64,000 nt of DNA. It comes from Deltaproteobacteria bacterium (GTDB taxonomy: Bacteria; Desulfobacterota; Binatia; UBA1149; JAJCZL01). Positions 53,258 to 62,584 of this stretch are shown here, piece by piece; within the stretch, counting starts at the first letter, position 1, and each line of letters starts with the position of its first letter. The notes under the pieces were generated by a model. The model searched no databases, was not told the origin of the DNA, and saw only the letters and a program-made list of their open reading frames with translations. The stretch is taken from assembly GCA_029262415.1 (NCBI GenBank), contig JAJCZL010000033.1, forward strand, positions 1-64,000, given 5' to 3'. A program made the position numbers and the translations under genes.

Positions 53258-54334
53258 ATGGACGCAATGGATAGGCTCGCGCAGGTAGAGGCGCGCTTCC
53301 TTGAAGTGGAGGCTATGCTGCAGGACCCTGTGGTTGCGCGCGATCGCGCGCGCTTCGCCAAGCTAGGCCGCGAGCATTCAGAGCTGACCGAGGTTGTGCG
53401 GGTCTACCGCGAGCGCTGCGCGCTTGCCGAGCAGTTGGCCGCAGCCACGGCAATGGGCGAGGATTCAGATCACGAGATCCGCGAGATGGCGTCCGAAGAG
53501 GCGCGCAGCCTCCGGCGTCAGATAGAGGCGCTCGATGAAGAACTCAAGCGGCGGCTGGTACCCAAGGACCCGCTGGACGCGCGCAACACTCTGCTCGAAC
53601 TTCGCGCCGGAACCGGCGGCGAAGAGGCCGCACTGTTCGTCGGCGACCTGCTGCGGATGTACACGCGCTATGCCGAGCGGCGTGGGTGGAAGCTCGATAC
53701 CATGACTCTGTCGCAAAGCGGGACGCACGGAATCAAGGAAGTTGTGGTTCTGGTCGAGGGTTCCGACGCTTTTGGACGACTGCGCTATGAGGGTGGAGTG
53801 CATCGCGTGCAACGCGTTCCTGAAACAGAGGCGCAGGGGCGTATCCACACTTCTGCTGTCACCGTCGCTGTGATGCCCGAGGCCGAAGAAGTCGATGTCA
53901 AAGTCGAAGATAAAGATCTCCGCGTGGACGTGTTCCGCTCCTCGGGGCCCGGTGGCCAGTCGGTTAACACTACCGATTCAGCGGTGCGGTTGACGCACAT
54001 TCCGAGCGGTTTGGTTGTGACCTGTCAGGACGAGAAATCTCAGCACAAGAACAAGGCCAAGGCGATGAAAGTGATGATGTCGCGGCTGTTTGAACAGGAA
54101 GAAGCCAAGCGCCGCGCAGAGGAAGCAGCAACCCGTAAATCTATGGTTGGGAGCGGCGACCGTTCCGAGAGAATCCGCACGTACAACTTCCCGCAGGGGC
54201 GCGTTACCGACCACCGTGTCGGCGTTACGCTGTACGCTCTCGATCGTTTCATCGACGGGGATATGGACGAGATTATCGATGCACTGGTTGCGGCGGCGCG
54301 GGCCGAGGCGCTTGAAGGGGGAGAGGGCGAATGA
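53258..54334 (+). CDS. prfA: Peptide chain release factor 1
   Basis: A 358-aa class I release factor for UAA and UAG. The hydrolysis-triggering G232-G233-Q234 sits in 'SSGPGGQSVNTTDSAVRL', and the codon-recognition region contains 'RVPETEAQGRIHTS' as in RF1. The GGQ glutamine is the target of the methyltransferase encoded by the next gene, prmC, which overlaps by 4 nt (ATGA). Confidence 0.98.
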   Translation: MDAMDRLAQVEARFLEVEAMLQDPVVARDRARFAKLGREHSELTEVVRVYRERCALAEQLAAATAMGEDSDHEIREMASEEARSLRRQIEALDEELKRRLVPKDPLDARNTLLELRAGTGGEEAALFVGDLLRMYTRYAERRGWKLDTMTLSQSGTHGIKEVVVLVEGSDAFGRLRYEGGVHRVQRVPETEAQGRIHTSAVTVAVMPEAEEVDVKVEDKDLRVDVFRSSGPGGQSVNTTDSAVRLTHIPSGLVVTCQDEKSQHKNKAKAMKVMMSRLFEQEEAKRRAEEAATRKSMVGSGDRSERIRTYNFPQGRVTDHRVGVTLYALDRFIDGDMDEIIDALVAAARAEALEGGEGE

Positions 54335-55245
54335 GCACGTACGATACTGGAGCGGCGGGCGGCAAGCAGCAGCCTAAGACGGTTCTTGACTACTTGGAGC
54401 TGGCGCATGGCTTCCTCGCGGGCAAGCAGATCGACGAAGCACGCGCGGATGCGGAGGTTCTACTGGCCGACTCGCTGGGCGTGAAGCGCATCGAGCTTTA
54501 CACTAACTACGAACGTCCGTTGACCAAAGCAGAGGTCGATAACTACCGCGAGACGCTCAAGCGTCGCGTATTGCGTGAGCCGGTGTCCTACATCGTCGGG
54601 CGCCGTGAGTTCTGGTCACTCGATCTCGCCGTCGACCGTAGGGTTTTGATACCCAGGCCGGAAACGGAAACACTGGTTGAGTCGGCGCTCGAAAAATTGC
54701 GCGCGTCGGGCATCTCGGCCCCACGTATCGCCGACATCGGCACCGGTTGCGGCGCGATCGCGGTTGCGTTGGCCACCGAGATTACCGATGCGCACATCGT
54801 GGCAACCGACAAGTCGGCTGCCACACTCGAGGTCGCGCCTCTCAATGCGCGCACGCATGGCGTTGACCGGCGAATCGAGTTCGTCGAAGGCGAGTCGCTC
54901 GCGCCGTTGGCCGGTCGTGATCGGTTCGATATGATTGTTTCCAACCCGCCCTACGTCACCGAACTTGAGCACCAGACGTTGGCTCCCGAGGTTCGTGACT
55001 GGGAGCCCTTGGGCGCGCTTGTCGCCGGTGCCGACGGGATGAGCGTGACGCGCGCGCTGATTGATGCTGCGCCCACACACCTTCGCCGCGACGGTTGGAT
55101 CCTGCTCGAAGTCGGCACGCAGGCGACGGACACCGCCGAGTACTTAACCGCGGCGGGTTGGCGTGAAGTAACCGTACGAAAAGACCTGTCGGGACGTCCG
55201 CGGGTAGCCGAGGCAAGGCCTCCAGTGAACGCGGACGCGAAGTAG
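54331..55245 (+). CDS. prmC: Release factor glutamine methyltransferase PrmC
   Basis: A 304-aa SAM-dependent enzyme that methylates the glutamine of the GGQ motif in release factors. An N-terminal helical bundle is followed by 'YIVGRREFWSLDLAVDRRVL', the SAM loop 'IADIGTGCGAIAVALA', and the catalytic N205-P-P-Y208 ('IVSNPPYVTELE'). It is coupled to prfA by a 4-nt overlap and shares one base with murA. Confidence 0.96.
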   Translation: MSTYDTGAAGGKQQPKTVLDYLELAHGFLAGKQIDEARADAEVLLADSLGVKRIELYTNYERPLTKAEVDNYRETLKRRVLREPVSYIVGRREFWSLDLAVDRRVLIPRPETETLVESALEKLRASGISAPRIADIGTGCGAIAVALATEITDAHIVATDKSAATLEVAPLNARTHGVDRRIEFVEGESLAPLAGRDRFDMIVSNPPYVTELEHQTLAPEVRDWEPLGALVAGADGMSVTRALIDAAPTHLRRDGWILLEVGTQATDTAEYLTAAGWREVTVRKDLSGRPRVAEARPPVNADAK

Positions 55246-56501
55246 TGGACAAGATCGTCATCGACGGTGGCCGGCGTCTTGCCGGGCGCGTTCGTGCCGG
55301 AGGTGCGAAGAACGCGGCGTTGCCCTTGTTGTTCGCGACGCTGTTGACCGACAAGCCCTGCACACTCCGTAACGTCCCGAGCGTGGCCGACATCCGCACC
55401 ACGCGGCGCCTGCTCGAACGGCTTGGTGGCTCGGTTGACGAACCCGAAGCGAACACCCTGGTGCTCGACTGTGCCGGCGTTGACACCCAAGAGGCACCCT
55501 ACGATCTGGTGCGTACGATGCGTGCTTCGTTCCTCACCCTCGGTCCGCTGCTCGCGCGTTTCGGTCGTGCGCGTGTTTCTCAGCCCGGTGGCTGCGCGAT
55601 CGGCTCTCGTCCGGTCGATATTCACCTCGCCGGTCTCGCGCGGATGGGGGCGCAGATCGAAAATGTTGCAGGCTATACCGAAGCGCGCTGTAAGCGTCTA
55701 AAGGGTGCGTACATCATCCTCGAGATGCCCTCGGTCGGTGCGACAGAGAACCTTCTCATGGCGGCGACGCTTGCCGAGGGCGGGACGCGCATCGAAAACG
55801 CGGCGCGCGAGCCCGAGATCACCGACCTGGCCGACGCTTTGACCGCGATGGGTGCACGCATTGAAGGAGCGGGCAGCTCGGTGATCGAGATCGAAGGAGT
55901 CGATGAGCTGGGCGGCTACGATCATCCGGTGATCGCCGATCGCATTGAGGTGGGTACGTTCTTGATCGCCGCGGCGATCACCCTCGGAGACGTTACAGTC
56001 GAAGGTGCGCGTGCCGATCATCTAGGAGTTTTTCTCGAAGCGCTCAGTGCAGCCGGTGCGTTGGTGGAAGAGGTCCCGGGAGGCATCCGCTGCGTCAACG
56101 ATGCCCGTGCCAAAGCCGTCGATATCATTACGGCGCCTTATCCCGGATTCCCGACCGATCTGCAGGCGCAGTTCATGGCGCTGATGTGCTTGGCCGACGG
56201 GGTATCTGAAGTTGCGGAGACCATCTTTGAGAACCGCTTCATGCACGTCGATGAGCTGATCCGCATGGGCGCGAGTATCCGCTTGCGTGGCGGACACGCC
56301 GACGTCACCGGCAAGGTCTCGCTGACGGGAGCACCGGTCATGGCAACGGATCTACGCGCCAGCGTTTGTCTGGTATTGGCCGGCTTGGCTGCGCGCTCGC
56401 GCACCGAGATCCTGCGTGTGTATCATCTCGACCGCGGCTATCAGCAGATCGAAGAGAAACTTTCTGCTCTGGGAGCCGATATTCGTAGGGAGAAAGCGTG
56501 A
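55245..56501 (+). CDS. murA: UDP-N-acetylglucosamine 1-carboxyvinyltransferase
   Basis: A 418-aa enolpyruvyl transferase, first committed step of peptidoglycan synthesis. K22 in 'GAKNAALPLLFA', the substrate region 'TMRASFLTLGPLLARFG' and the reactive cysteine C117 in 'QPGGCAIGSRP' are present; the cysteine predicts sensitivity to fosfomycin-type alkylation. GTG 55245 overlaps the prmC stop by one base. It supplies MurB of the cluster at 38634. Confidence 0.97.
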   Translation: MDKIVIDGGRRLAGRVRAGGAKNAALPLLFATLLTDKPCTLRNVPSVADIRTTRRLLERLGGSVDEPEANTLVLDCAGVDTQEAPYDLVRTMRASFLTLGPLLARFGRARVSQPGGCAIGSRPVDIHLAGLARMGAQIENVAGYTEARCKRLKGAYIILEMPSVGATENLLMAATLAEGGTRIENAAREPEITDLADALTAMGARIEGAGSSVIEIEGVDELGGYDHPVIADRIEVGTFLIAAAITLGDVTVEGARADHLGVFLEALSAAGALVEEVPGGIRCVNDARAKAVDIITAPYPGFPTDLQAQFMALMCLADGVSEVAETIFENRFMHVDELIRMGASIRLRGGHADVTGKVSLTGAPVMATDLRASVCLVLAGLAARSRTEILRVYHLDRGYQQIEEKLSALGADIRREKA

Positions 56502-57847
56502 TCGAACTTCTGAAAGACGGAACCAAGGCGTGCCGAGAGCGTTTGGCTCACCTGGCGCGTCGCGACCAAAGTGGCGGCAACGTGGAGAACACCGTGCGTG
56601 CGATTCTTGCCGACGTGCGCCGTCGCGGCGACAAAGCCGTCGCCGCCTATACGAAACGCTTTGACGGTGTGACGATTGCACCGGGCCGCTTTACACTCAG
56701 CGAGTCTGCCTGGGACAAAGCATCGGCACGCACAAGCCCTGAAGTTGAACGCGCGCTGAAAAACGCACACAGCCGGATTATCGCCTTCCACAAGCGACAA
56801 CGCGAGAAAGGTTTTGAGCGCCGCGAGCCGGGGATCCGCACCGGTATCAGGATTACCCCACTGGCGCGCGTGGGTTTATACGTTCCCGGCGGTTCGGCTG
56901 CGTATCCGTCGTCAGTACTGATGAACATCGTGCCCGCCAAAGTTGCGGGTGTCGAGGACATCACCGTCGTCACGCCTCCGTCGGCCGAGGGCGTGCGTCC
57001 CGAAGTCTTGACGGCCGCGCGTATAGCGGGTGCTGACCGCGTGGTTACGATTGGCGGCGCACAGGCTGTCGGGGCGCTGGCATACGGTACGCGCTCGATC
57101 CAGCGTGTCGATAAGATCGTCGGCCCCGGCAACATCTACGTCGCCACTGCGAAGCGCTTGGTGTTTGGACAGGTCGGTATCGACATGATTGCAGGTCCCT
57201 CCGAGGTTCTCATTATCGCCGATGGTCGGGCGAGTGCCGCAAACGTCGCTGCCGACATGCTCGCGCAGAGCGAACACGACCCTCTTGCGGCAGCGATCTG
57301 TTTGACTCCGAGCGCTAAGCTGGCGGCTGCGGTTGCGGCTTCAGTCGCCGAGCAACTCGCAGTGTTGCCGCGCAGACAGATCGCGGGCCGGTCGATCCGG
57401 CGCTACGGCACGATTATCGTGACGCCCTCGCTTGCGCGGGCTGCCGAACTCGCCGACGAAATCGGCCCCGAACACCTGGAGATATTCACGGCCTCACCGC
57501 GCAAACTGCTCGGCTCGATCCGCAATGCGGGAGCGATCTTCCTTGGCGAGGCGACCACCGAGCCGGTCGGGGACTACGCGGCGGGTCCCAATCACGTATT
57601 GCCGACCGGCGGCGCAGCACGATTTTCCTCTCCACTCGGCGTATATGATTTCGTCAAGCGAACGAGTATCATCGAGGTTGACGAGCGCGGGCTGGCCACG
57701 CTCGCGCCGACCATAACGACGCTCGCGCGCGCCGAAGGGTTGGAAGCGCACGCGCGGGCCGTCGATGTGAGAACGCGAACCAAGTCCAAGTCCAGGTCGA
57801 CGAAAAGCAAATCAAACCGGACCAACACGAAGAGAGAGTCAAGGTGA
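56498..57847 (+). CDS. hisD: Histidinol dehydrogenase
   Basis: A 449-aa NAD-dependent zinc enzyme for the last two steps of histidine synthesis. Visible motifs are 'VGLYVPGGSAAYPSSVLMN', 'IDKIVGPGNIYVATAKRLV', 'IDMIAGPSEVLI', 'AQSEHDPLAAAI' and 'YAAGPNHVLPTGGAARF'. A Lys/Ser/Arg/Thr-rich tail of about 25 residues at the C-terminus is not part of the usual fold. GTG 56498 overlaps the murA stop by 4 nt. A hisG gene, often found between murA and hisD, is missing. Confidence 0.96.
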   Translation: MIELLKDGTKACRERLAHLARRDQSGGNVENTVRAILADVRRRGDKAVAAYTKRFDGVTIAPGRFTLSESAWDKASARTSPEVERALKNAHSRIIAFHKRQREKGFERREPGIRTGIRITPLARVGLYVPGGSAAYPSSVLMNIVPAKVAGVEDITVVTPPSAEGVRPEVLTAARIAGADRVVTIGGAQAVGALAYGTRSIQRVDKIVGPGNIYVATAKRLVFGQVGIDMIAGPSEVLIIADGRASAANVAADMLAQSEHDPLAAAICLTPSAKLAAAVAASVAEQLAVLPRRQIAGRSIRRYGTIIVTPSLARAAELADEIGPEHLEIFTASPRKLLGSIRNAGAIFLGEATTEPVGDYAAGPNHVLPTGGAARFSSPLGVYDFVKRTSIIEVDERGLATLAPTITTLARAEGLEAHARAVDVRTRTKSKSRSTKSKSNRTNTKRESR

Positions 57848-58497
57848 ACAGGCAAGCCAAACGATCGGCCGCAAAGACGGTCGCTGCAAAATCCGCGGCT
57901 GCGCAGCAGCGGCGAGGGTCGGTGAATCGTGAGACCAAGGAGACCGCGATCCGCGTGGATCTCAACCTCGACGGTTCCGGTACCTATAAGATTGATACCG
58001 GGATTCCGTTTCTCGACCACATGCTCGAATCGTTGTCGCGGCACTCGATGATCGACCTTGAGGTGAACGCACGCGGAGATATCCACATCGACGATCACCA
58101 CACCGTCGAAGACGTCGGCATCGCGATCGGGCAGGCGATGGACGAGGCGCTCGGCGATAAGAAGGGTATCTTGCGCTTTGGTAGCGCCGAGGTACCCCTG
58201 GATGAGGCGCTCGTCGGTGTAACCGTCGATCTGAGCGGTCGTCCGTTCATCGTGTACAACGTCGAAGTCAAAGCCCAACGGGTTGGTAAGTTCGACTGCG
58301 AGTTGATCAACGACTTCATGCAGGCGCTGATGAACGCTGCTGGGATGAACCTGCACATCAACATGCGCTACGGCCGCAACGCGCACCACATCATTGAAGC
58401 AATGTTCAAAGCGCTCGCGCGGGCGTTATCGCAGGCGTGCACAATCGACGCCCGAATCGCCGATGTGCCGTCGACCAAGGGCAGCCTGCGCGGCTGA
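57844..58497 (+). CDS. hisB: Imidazoleglycerol-phosphate dehydratase
   Basis: A monofunctional HisB (217 aa from GTG 57844). The two metal-binding repeats are seen as 'FLDHMLESLSRHSMIDL' with 'DIHIDDHHTVEDVGIA', and 'GRNAHHIIEAMFKALARAL'. About 26 basic Lys/Ala-rich residues precede the conserved core. GTG 57844 overlaps hisD by 4 nt; GTG 57922, behind GAGGG, would remove the extension and is a real alternative. There is no fused phosphatase domain. Confidence 0.96.
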   Translation: MNRQAKRSAAKTVAAKSAAAQQRRGSVNRETKETAIRVDLNLDGSGTYKIDTGIPFLDHMLESLSRHSMIDLEVNARGDIHIDDHHTVEDVGIAIGQAMDEALGDKKGILRFGSAEVPLDEALVGVTVDLSGRPFIVYNVEVKAQRVGKFDCELINDFMQALMNAAGMNLHINMRYGRNAHHIIEAMFKALARALSQACTIDARIADVPSTKGSLRG

Positions 58498-58505
58498 GAG
58501 GTCTA

Positions 58506-59138
58506 GTGATCGCCGTCGTCGACTACGGCATGGGTAACCTCCGCAGCGTCTCCAAGGCGCTCGAGCGGGTCGGGGCCGATACCGAGGTAACTGCGGATGC
58601 ACGTACCATCGAGCGTGCCGATGCGGTGGTGTTGCCGGGTGTCGGCGCTTTCGCGCGCTGCATGGAGAATCTCAGCCAGAGCGGGCTGGAAGGCCCGGTG
58701 CGGGAAGCGGCGGCGACAAAACCTTTTCTCGGGATCTGCGTAGGCATGCAGATCTTGTTCGAGGAGAGTGAAGAGTTTGGGCGCGTAGCCGGCCTAGGGA
58801 TCCTACCCGGCCGTGTTCGTCGCTTTGACGGTGCAGGCGGCACTCTTAAGGTTCCACACATGGGCTGGAACACCATCGAGAAACGCGGCGAACCGCCATT
58901 GCTCGCTGCAGTGGAAGAGGGTGCCCGTGTTTATTTCGTGCACTCATACTATGTCGAAGCGGGCGACCCCGAAATTGTTGCCGCGACGACCACGTACGGA
59001 TCGGTGGTTTGTTCCGCGGCTTGGCGGAAAAACCTGTTCGCTGTGCAGTTCCATCCGGAGAAAAGCCAAGCGGTCGGCTTGGCGATTCTCGCCGACTTTT
59101 GCCGTTTGGCGGGTGCAGTGGGCCGTCCTCCGGCTTGA
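58506..59138 (+). CDS. hisH: Imidazole glycerol phosphate synthase, glutaminase subunit
   Basis: A 210-aa class I glutamine amidotransferase that feeds ammonia to HisF. The nucleophile C78 lies in 'FLGICVGMQILFEESEE', the catalytic His-Glu pair in 'AVQFHPEKSQ'. 'VVDYGMGNLRSV' is the usual N-terminus. GTG 58506 follows GAGAGG, 8 nt after hisB. Confidence 0.97.
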   Translation: MIAVVDYGMGNLRSVSKALERVGADTEVTADARTIERADAVVLPGVGAFARCMENLSQSGLEGPVREAAATKPFLGICVGMQILFEESEEFGRVAGLGILPGRVRRFDGAGGTLKVPHMGWNTIEKRGEPPLLAAVEEGARVYFVHSYYVEAGDPEIVAATTTYGSVVCSAAWRKNLFAVQFHPEKSQAVGLAILADFCRLAGAVGRPPA

Positions 59139-59224
59139 CTTCGCTGCAGGCGAGCGCGTGGAGCCCAACCCATGAGGCATTGCGGCGTTGGTGGCGGCGT
59201 GCGGCTTCGACAATAATCCGGGCG

Positions 59225-59971
59225 GTGTTGATCCTTCCAGCCATCGATGTTCGAGGCGGCCGCTGCGTGCGGTTGTTCCAAGGTGACTACGACAAAGAGA
59301 CGATTTTCGGCGAAGACCCGGTTGCGATGGCGGCGAGGTGGATCGGTGAAGGTGCAGCGGGCTTACACATCGTTGACCTCGACGGTGCACGCGGCGAGTA
59401 CACCGCGAACCAGGGTGCGGTCGAAGCGATAGTCCTGGCCGTCAAGGAAAAGAGCGGTGCCCGGCCGGTGACGACTCAGGTCGGTGGCGGCATCCGCGCG
59501 ATGCATTCGATTGAACGCTGGCTGTCGATGGGAATCGACCGCGTGATTATCGGCACTGCCGCGGTCGAGGAGCCGGAGTTGATCACCCGCGCTGCGGTGA
59601 AGTTCCCGGGCCGCGTTTGGGTCGGTATCGATGCTAGAGGCGGCAAGGTCGCCGTCGATGGTTGGACCCGAACCACCGAGAAGGATGCCGTAGATCTCGC
59701 ACATGAGGTCCAAGACCGCGGCGCGGGCGGAATCGTCTATACCAATATCGAGCGCGACGGGACCGGCAAGGGGGTCGATGCCGAGGCGGTAGCCGACCTG
59801 GCCGAACAGCTCGACGTTCCGGTCATCGCCTCGGGCGGCGTTCACAACGCCGACGACGTACGGCGATTGCGGGAGTACGGCACGACCAATATTGTCGGTG
59901 TCATCGTTGGTCGCGCGTTGTACGAGAACAGCGTCAGCATGGCCGAACTGCTTGTCGCTGCCGGACAGTGA
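59225..59971 (+). CDS. hisA: Phosphoribosylformimino-AICAR-phosphate isomerase
   Basis: A 248-aa TIM-barrel isomerase. The N-terminal '[20 protein letters not shown]' holds the catalytic acid, and a second aspartate is in '[14 protein letters not shown]'. Phosphate loops '[15 protein letters not shown]' and '[15 protein letters not shown]' are present. GTG 59225 is the best start although the ribosome site is weak. The 86 nt after hisH contain no other gene. It overlaps a possible longer hisF by 4 nt. Confidence 0.95.
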   Translation: MLILPAIDVRGGRCVRLFQGDYDKETIFGEDPVAMAARWIGEGAAGLHIVDLDGARGEYTANQGAVEAIVLAVKEKSGARPVTTQVGGGIRAMHSIERWLSMGIDRVIIGTAAVEEPELITRAAVKFPGRVWVGIDARGGKVAVDGWTRTTEKDAVDLAHEVQDRGAGGIVYTNIERDGTGKGVDAEAVADLAEQLDVPVIASGGVHNADDVRRLREYGTTNIVGVIVGRALYENSVSMAELLVAAGQ

Positions 59972-59985
59972 CCCGGCCCTACGCT

Positions 59986-60837
59986 ATGCTGGCCAAACGA
60001 ATCATTCCATGTCTTGACGTCAAAGGCGGCCGAGTCGTCAAGGGCGTCAATTTCATCGGTCTCCGCGATGCGGGGGATCCTGTCGAGTGCGCGGCTCGTT
60101 ACGATGCCGAAGGCGCCGATGAACTGACGTTTCTGGACATCACTGCGAGCCACGAGCAACGCGACATCATTTTCGAGATTGTCTCGGCAACTGCGAACCA
60201 GGCGTTCATGCCGCTTACGGTAGGCGGCGGTGTGCGCCGCGAAGACGATGTACGCCGCTTGCTCAAGGCAGGAGCAGACAAGGTCTCGATCAACACCGCT
60301 GCGGTTAGCGACCCGGATTTCGTCGGCGCGGCTGCACGTCGGTTCGGTGCACAGTGCATTGTGGTTGCTGTCGATGCGCGCCGACGCGGAGGAGACTTGG
60401 AGCTTGCCACCGACGGTGGGGGCACAGACGGGCGTCCGGCGTGGGCGGGTACCTATCCCGAGTTGCTCGTCGACGGTGCGTCGGCCGACGGCTGGGAAGT
60501 TTATACGCACGGCGGTCGCAGGCCGACGGGGATTGACGTCGTCAAGTGGTGCCGACGCATGGAAGAGCTGGGTTCCGGCGAGATTCTTCTGACGAGTATG
60601 GACAGGGACGGAACCAAGCAGGGCTACGACTGCCACCTAACCGCAGCGGTAAGCGATGCGGTGGGTGTGCCGGTGATCGCGTCGGGCGGTGTGGGAAATC
60701 CCGGGCACATGTTTGAAGGATTCACCAAAGGAAAGGCCGATGCGGTGCTCGCAGCTTCGATTTTTCACTATGGCGAGTACACGATCGCCGAATGTAAGGA
60801 ATACCTCGTAGAGCGCGGAGTGACTGTCAGGGTTTGA
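59986..60837 (+). CDS. hisF: Imidazole glycerol phosphate synthase, cyclase subunit
   Basis: A 283-aa cyclase, longer than the usual 250-260. Catalytic aspartates are D11 in '[15 protein letters not shown]' and the one in '[15 protein letters not shown]'. About 30 extra residues (roughly 135-168, Gly/Asp/Ala-rich) are inserted after 'VVAVDARRR', before '[13 protein letters not shown]'. ATG 59986 gives the standard '[11 protein letters not shown]' start. Its 3' end overlaps the convergent DUF374 gene by 11 nt. Confidence 0.96.
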   Translation: MLAKRIIPCLDVKGGRVVKGVNFIGLRDAGDPVECAARYDAEGADELTFLDITASHEQRDIIFEIVSATANQAFMPLTVGGGVRREDDVRRLLKAGADKVSINTAAVSDPDFVGAAARRFGAQCIVVAVDARRRGGDLELATDGGGTDGRPAWAGTYPELLVDGASADGWEVYTHGGRRPTGIDVVKWCRRMEELGSGEILLTSMDRDGTKQGYDCHLTAAVSDAVGVPVIASGGVGNPGHMFEGFTKGKADAVLAASIFHYGEYTIAECKEYLVERGVTVRV

Positions 60838-61621
60838 CGCCCCCTATTTCGCGCCTTACCAATCTTTCTTCGGCGGGCAGTCGCGTGAGCCGTGGCCGCG
60901 GTGGGATCCCCTGCTTCTCGAACGCGCCGTTGTGCATCGTATGAAGCGTTGTTTCTATCTCCACGCGCATCGCTTCCAGCGCATCGCGGTCGGAGGGCGA
61001 GACCGGCTTGATCGGGGCGGACAGTTCAACGGTGATCTTGCCGAAGGGGAGCGGCAGCATCGTTTGGTCCCAGGTGGGCAAGTAGTATGCGCGCGAGGCG
61101 TGTACGTCTAAGCAGCAGGCGTCGACTCCGACTTGGCAGGCGAACACGGCGATGCCGCCACGGCAGACTCCGGCGGGGCCGCGCGAACCGTCGGGGGTGA
61201 TGATGGTTATGAACCCCTCACCCTTGCGCTTGCGTCCTTCGCGGACCAACGCCTGTAAAACCGGTGAACGGCGGCTTACGCGCGTGCTCGATCCCCCACG
61301 TGTAGCCGTGATGCCGCAGCGGTTAAGGACGGCCATCAGTATTGCGCCGGCATCGCCGACACTGACCAGTGTGCTTAACTCGCCGAGCGTACGCATCAGA
61401 GCCGGCGCGGCGAGCAAGTCTTGGTGGAGCATCGCCACGACGGTGTCTTTGCCCTCGCTGCGCCGCGCAGCGAGGGCCTCAACGCCGGCGACTACGACGG
61501 TGCTTGTCGCGAGCACCAAGCGCATATAGGCGAGGTACAAGCGGCAAGCGATTGCGCCGACGAAAGGGACACACGCCTGCTTGATTCGCCGATGAAGCGG
61601 GAGGCGGCCGTGATCGGTCAC
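60827..61621 (-). CDS. DUF374 lysophospholipid acyltransferase-family protein
   Basis: A protein of about 264 aa in the DUF374 branch of the LPLAT superfamily. The acyltransferase histidine is probably in '[14 protein letters not shown]', and '[20 protein letters not shown]' matches the family's P-D-G-S-R-G-P motif. '[17 protein letters not shown]' lies between. Relatives act on lipid A or other glycolipids. The start is uncertain: GTG 61621 has AAGG at 6 nt, while TTG 61663 lies inside trxB; both sit at a strong hairpin. Confidence 0.87.
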   Translation of the reverse strand: MTDHGRLPLHRRIKQACVPFVGAIACRLYLAYMRLVLATSTVVVAGVEALAARRSEGKDTVVAMLHQDLLAAPALMRTLGELSTLVSVGDAGAILMAVLNRCGITATRGGSSTRVSRRSPVLQALVREGRKRKGEGFITIITPDGSRGPAGVCRGGIAVFACQVGVDACCLDVHASRAYYLPTWDQTMLPLPFGKITVELSAPIKPVSPSDRDALEAMRVEIETTLHTMHNGAFEKQGIPPRPRLTRLPAEERLVRREIGGVKP

Positions 61622-61629
61622 GGCCGCCT
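61602..61629 (-). terminator. 12-bp perfect stem-loop at the end of trxB
   Basis: AGGCGGCCGTGA and TCACGGCCGCCT pair perfectly around a 4-nt loop, beginning at the trxB stop codon. No T-run follows, so it is not a standard intrinsic terminator. It also covers the likely start of the DUF374 gene, so it may control that gene's translation. Confidence 0.5.
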
Positions 61630-62567
61630 TAGTGGTTGGCTTCGAGCCACCGTTCCGCGTCAATCGCGGCCGCGCAGCCGCTGCCCGCGGCGGTTACGGC
61701 CTGCCTGTAAACGGAGTCTTGCACGTCTCCGCACGCGAACACCCCTTCTACGCTCGTGTAGGTGCAGTCGGCTTTGGTCACGATGTATCCGGCCGCGTTC
61801 AGTTCGAGTTGTCCGACCAGCAGATCGGTGTTCGGCTTGTGGCCGATCGCCATGAACACGCCGTCGCAGGCGAACTCGTTTTTCTCGCCGGTTACCGTGT
61901 CCTGCAGCGTAACCCCGGTGACACCGCCGCTGTCTGCAGTGCCTTGGATTTCCAAGATGGTCTTGTTGAGCTGGAATTCGATCTTGTCGTTAGCTTTGGC
62001 GCGATCGAGCATGATCGCCGATGCGCGGAACTCTTCGCGCCGGTGGATGATCGAAACGCTGGATGCAAACTTGGTCAGGAATGCTGCCTCTTCCATCGCT
62101 GAGTCGCCACCGCCGACAACGACGACTTTCTTGCCTTTGAAGAAGAACCCGTCGCAAGTCGCGCAGGCTGACACACCGAAGCCCATCAGACGGGTTTCGG
62201 ATTCGATCCCGAGCAACTTTGCCGACGCACCCGTCGATATTATCAGCGCGTCGCAGGTGTACTCGGTGGTTGCGGTTTCAAGTCGGAACGGCCGCTTTGA
62301 GGTATCGACCGTGGCGACGTCGCCGGTTGCAAACTTAGTGCCGAACTTCTCGGCTTGCTTGCGGAAGTCCTGCATCATGTCGGGACCCATGATGCCGTCG
62401 GGGTATCCGGGATAATTCTCGACCTCGGTCGTGATAGTCAGCTGGCCGCCGGGTTGAGCGCCTTCGATGACCAGCGGTTCGAGGTTCGCGCGTGCGTTGT
62501 AGAGTGCCGCTGTAAGGCCGGCAGGACCCGAGCCGAGGATTATGACCTTGTGGTGTTGGTGCGCCAT
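61629..62567 (-). CDS. trxB: Thioredoxin-disulfide reductase
   Basis: A 312-aa FAD/NADPH enzyme that reduces thioredoxin. FAD loop 'ILGSGPAGLTAALYNARA', redox pair C135-A-T-C138 in 'SACATCDGFFF', NADPH loop 'VVVVGGGDSAMEEAAFLTKF', and 'VEGVFACGDVQDSVYRQAVT' are diagnostic. ATG 62567 is chosen by family length; the longer open frame upstream has no conserved sequence. It is divergent from the 51-aa frame and moaC. Confidence 0.97.
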   Translation of the reverse strand: MAHQHHKVIILGSGPAGLTAALYNARANLEPLVIEGAQPGGQLTITTEVENYPGYPDGIMGPDMMQDFRKQAEKFGTKFATGDVATVDTSKRPFRLETATTEYTCDALIISTGASAKLLGIESETRLMGFGVSACATCDGFFFKGKKVVVVGGGDSAMEEAAFLTKFASSVSIIHRREEFRASAIMLDRAKANDKIEFQLNKTILEIQGTADSGGVTGVTLQDTVTGEKNEFACDGVFMAIGHKPNTDLLVGQLELNAAGYIVTKADCTYTSVEGVFACGDVQDSVYRQAVTAAGSGCAAAIDAERWLEANH

Positions 62568-62584
62568 TATCTCGTTGTCCCCTT

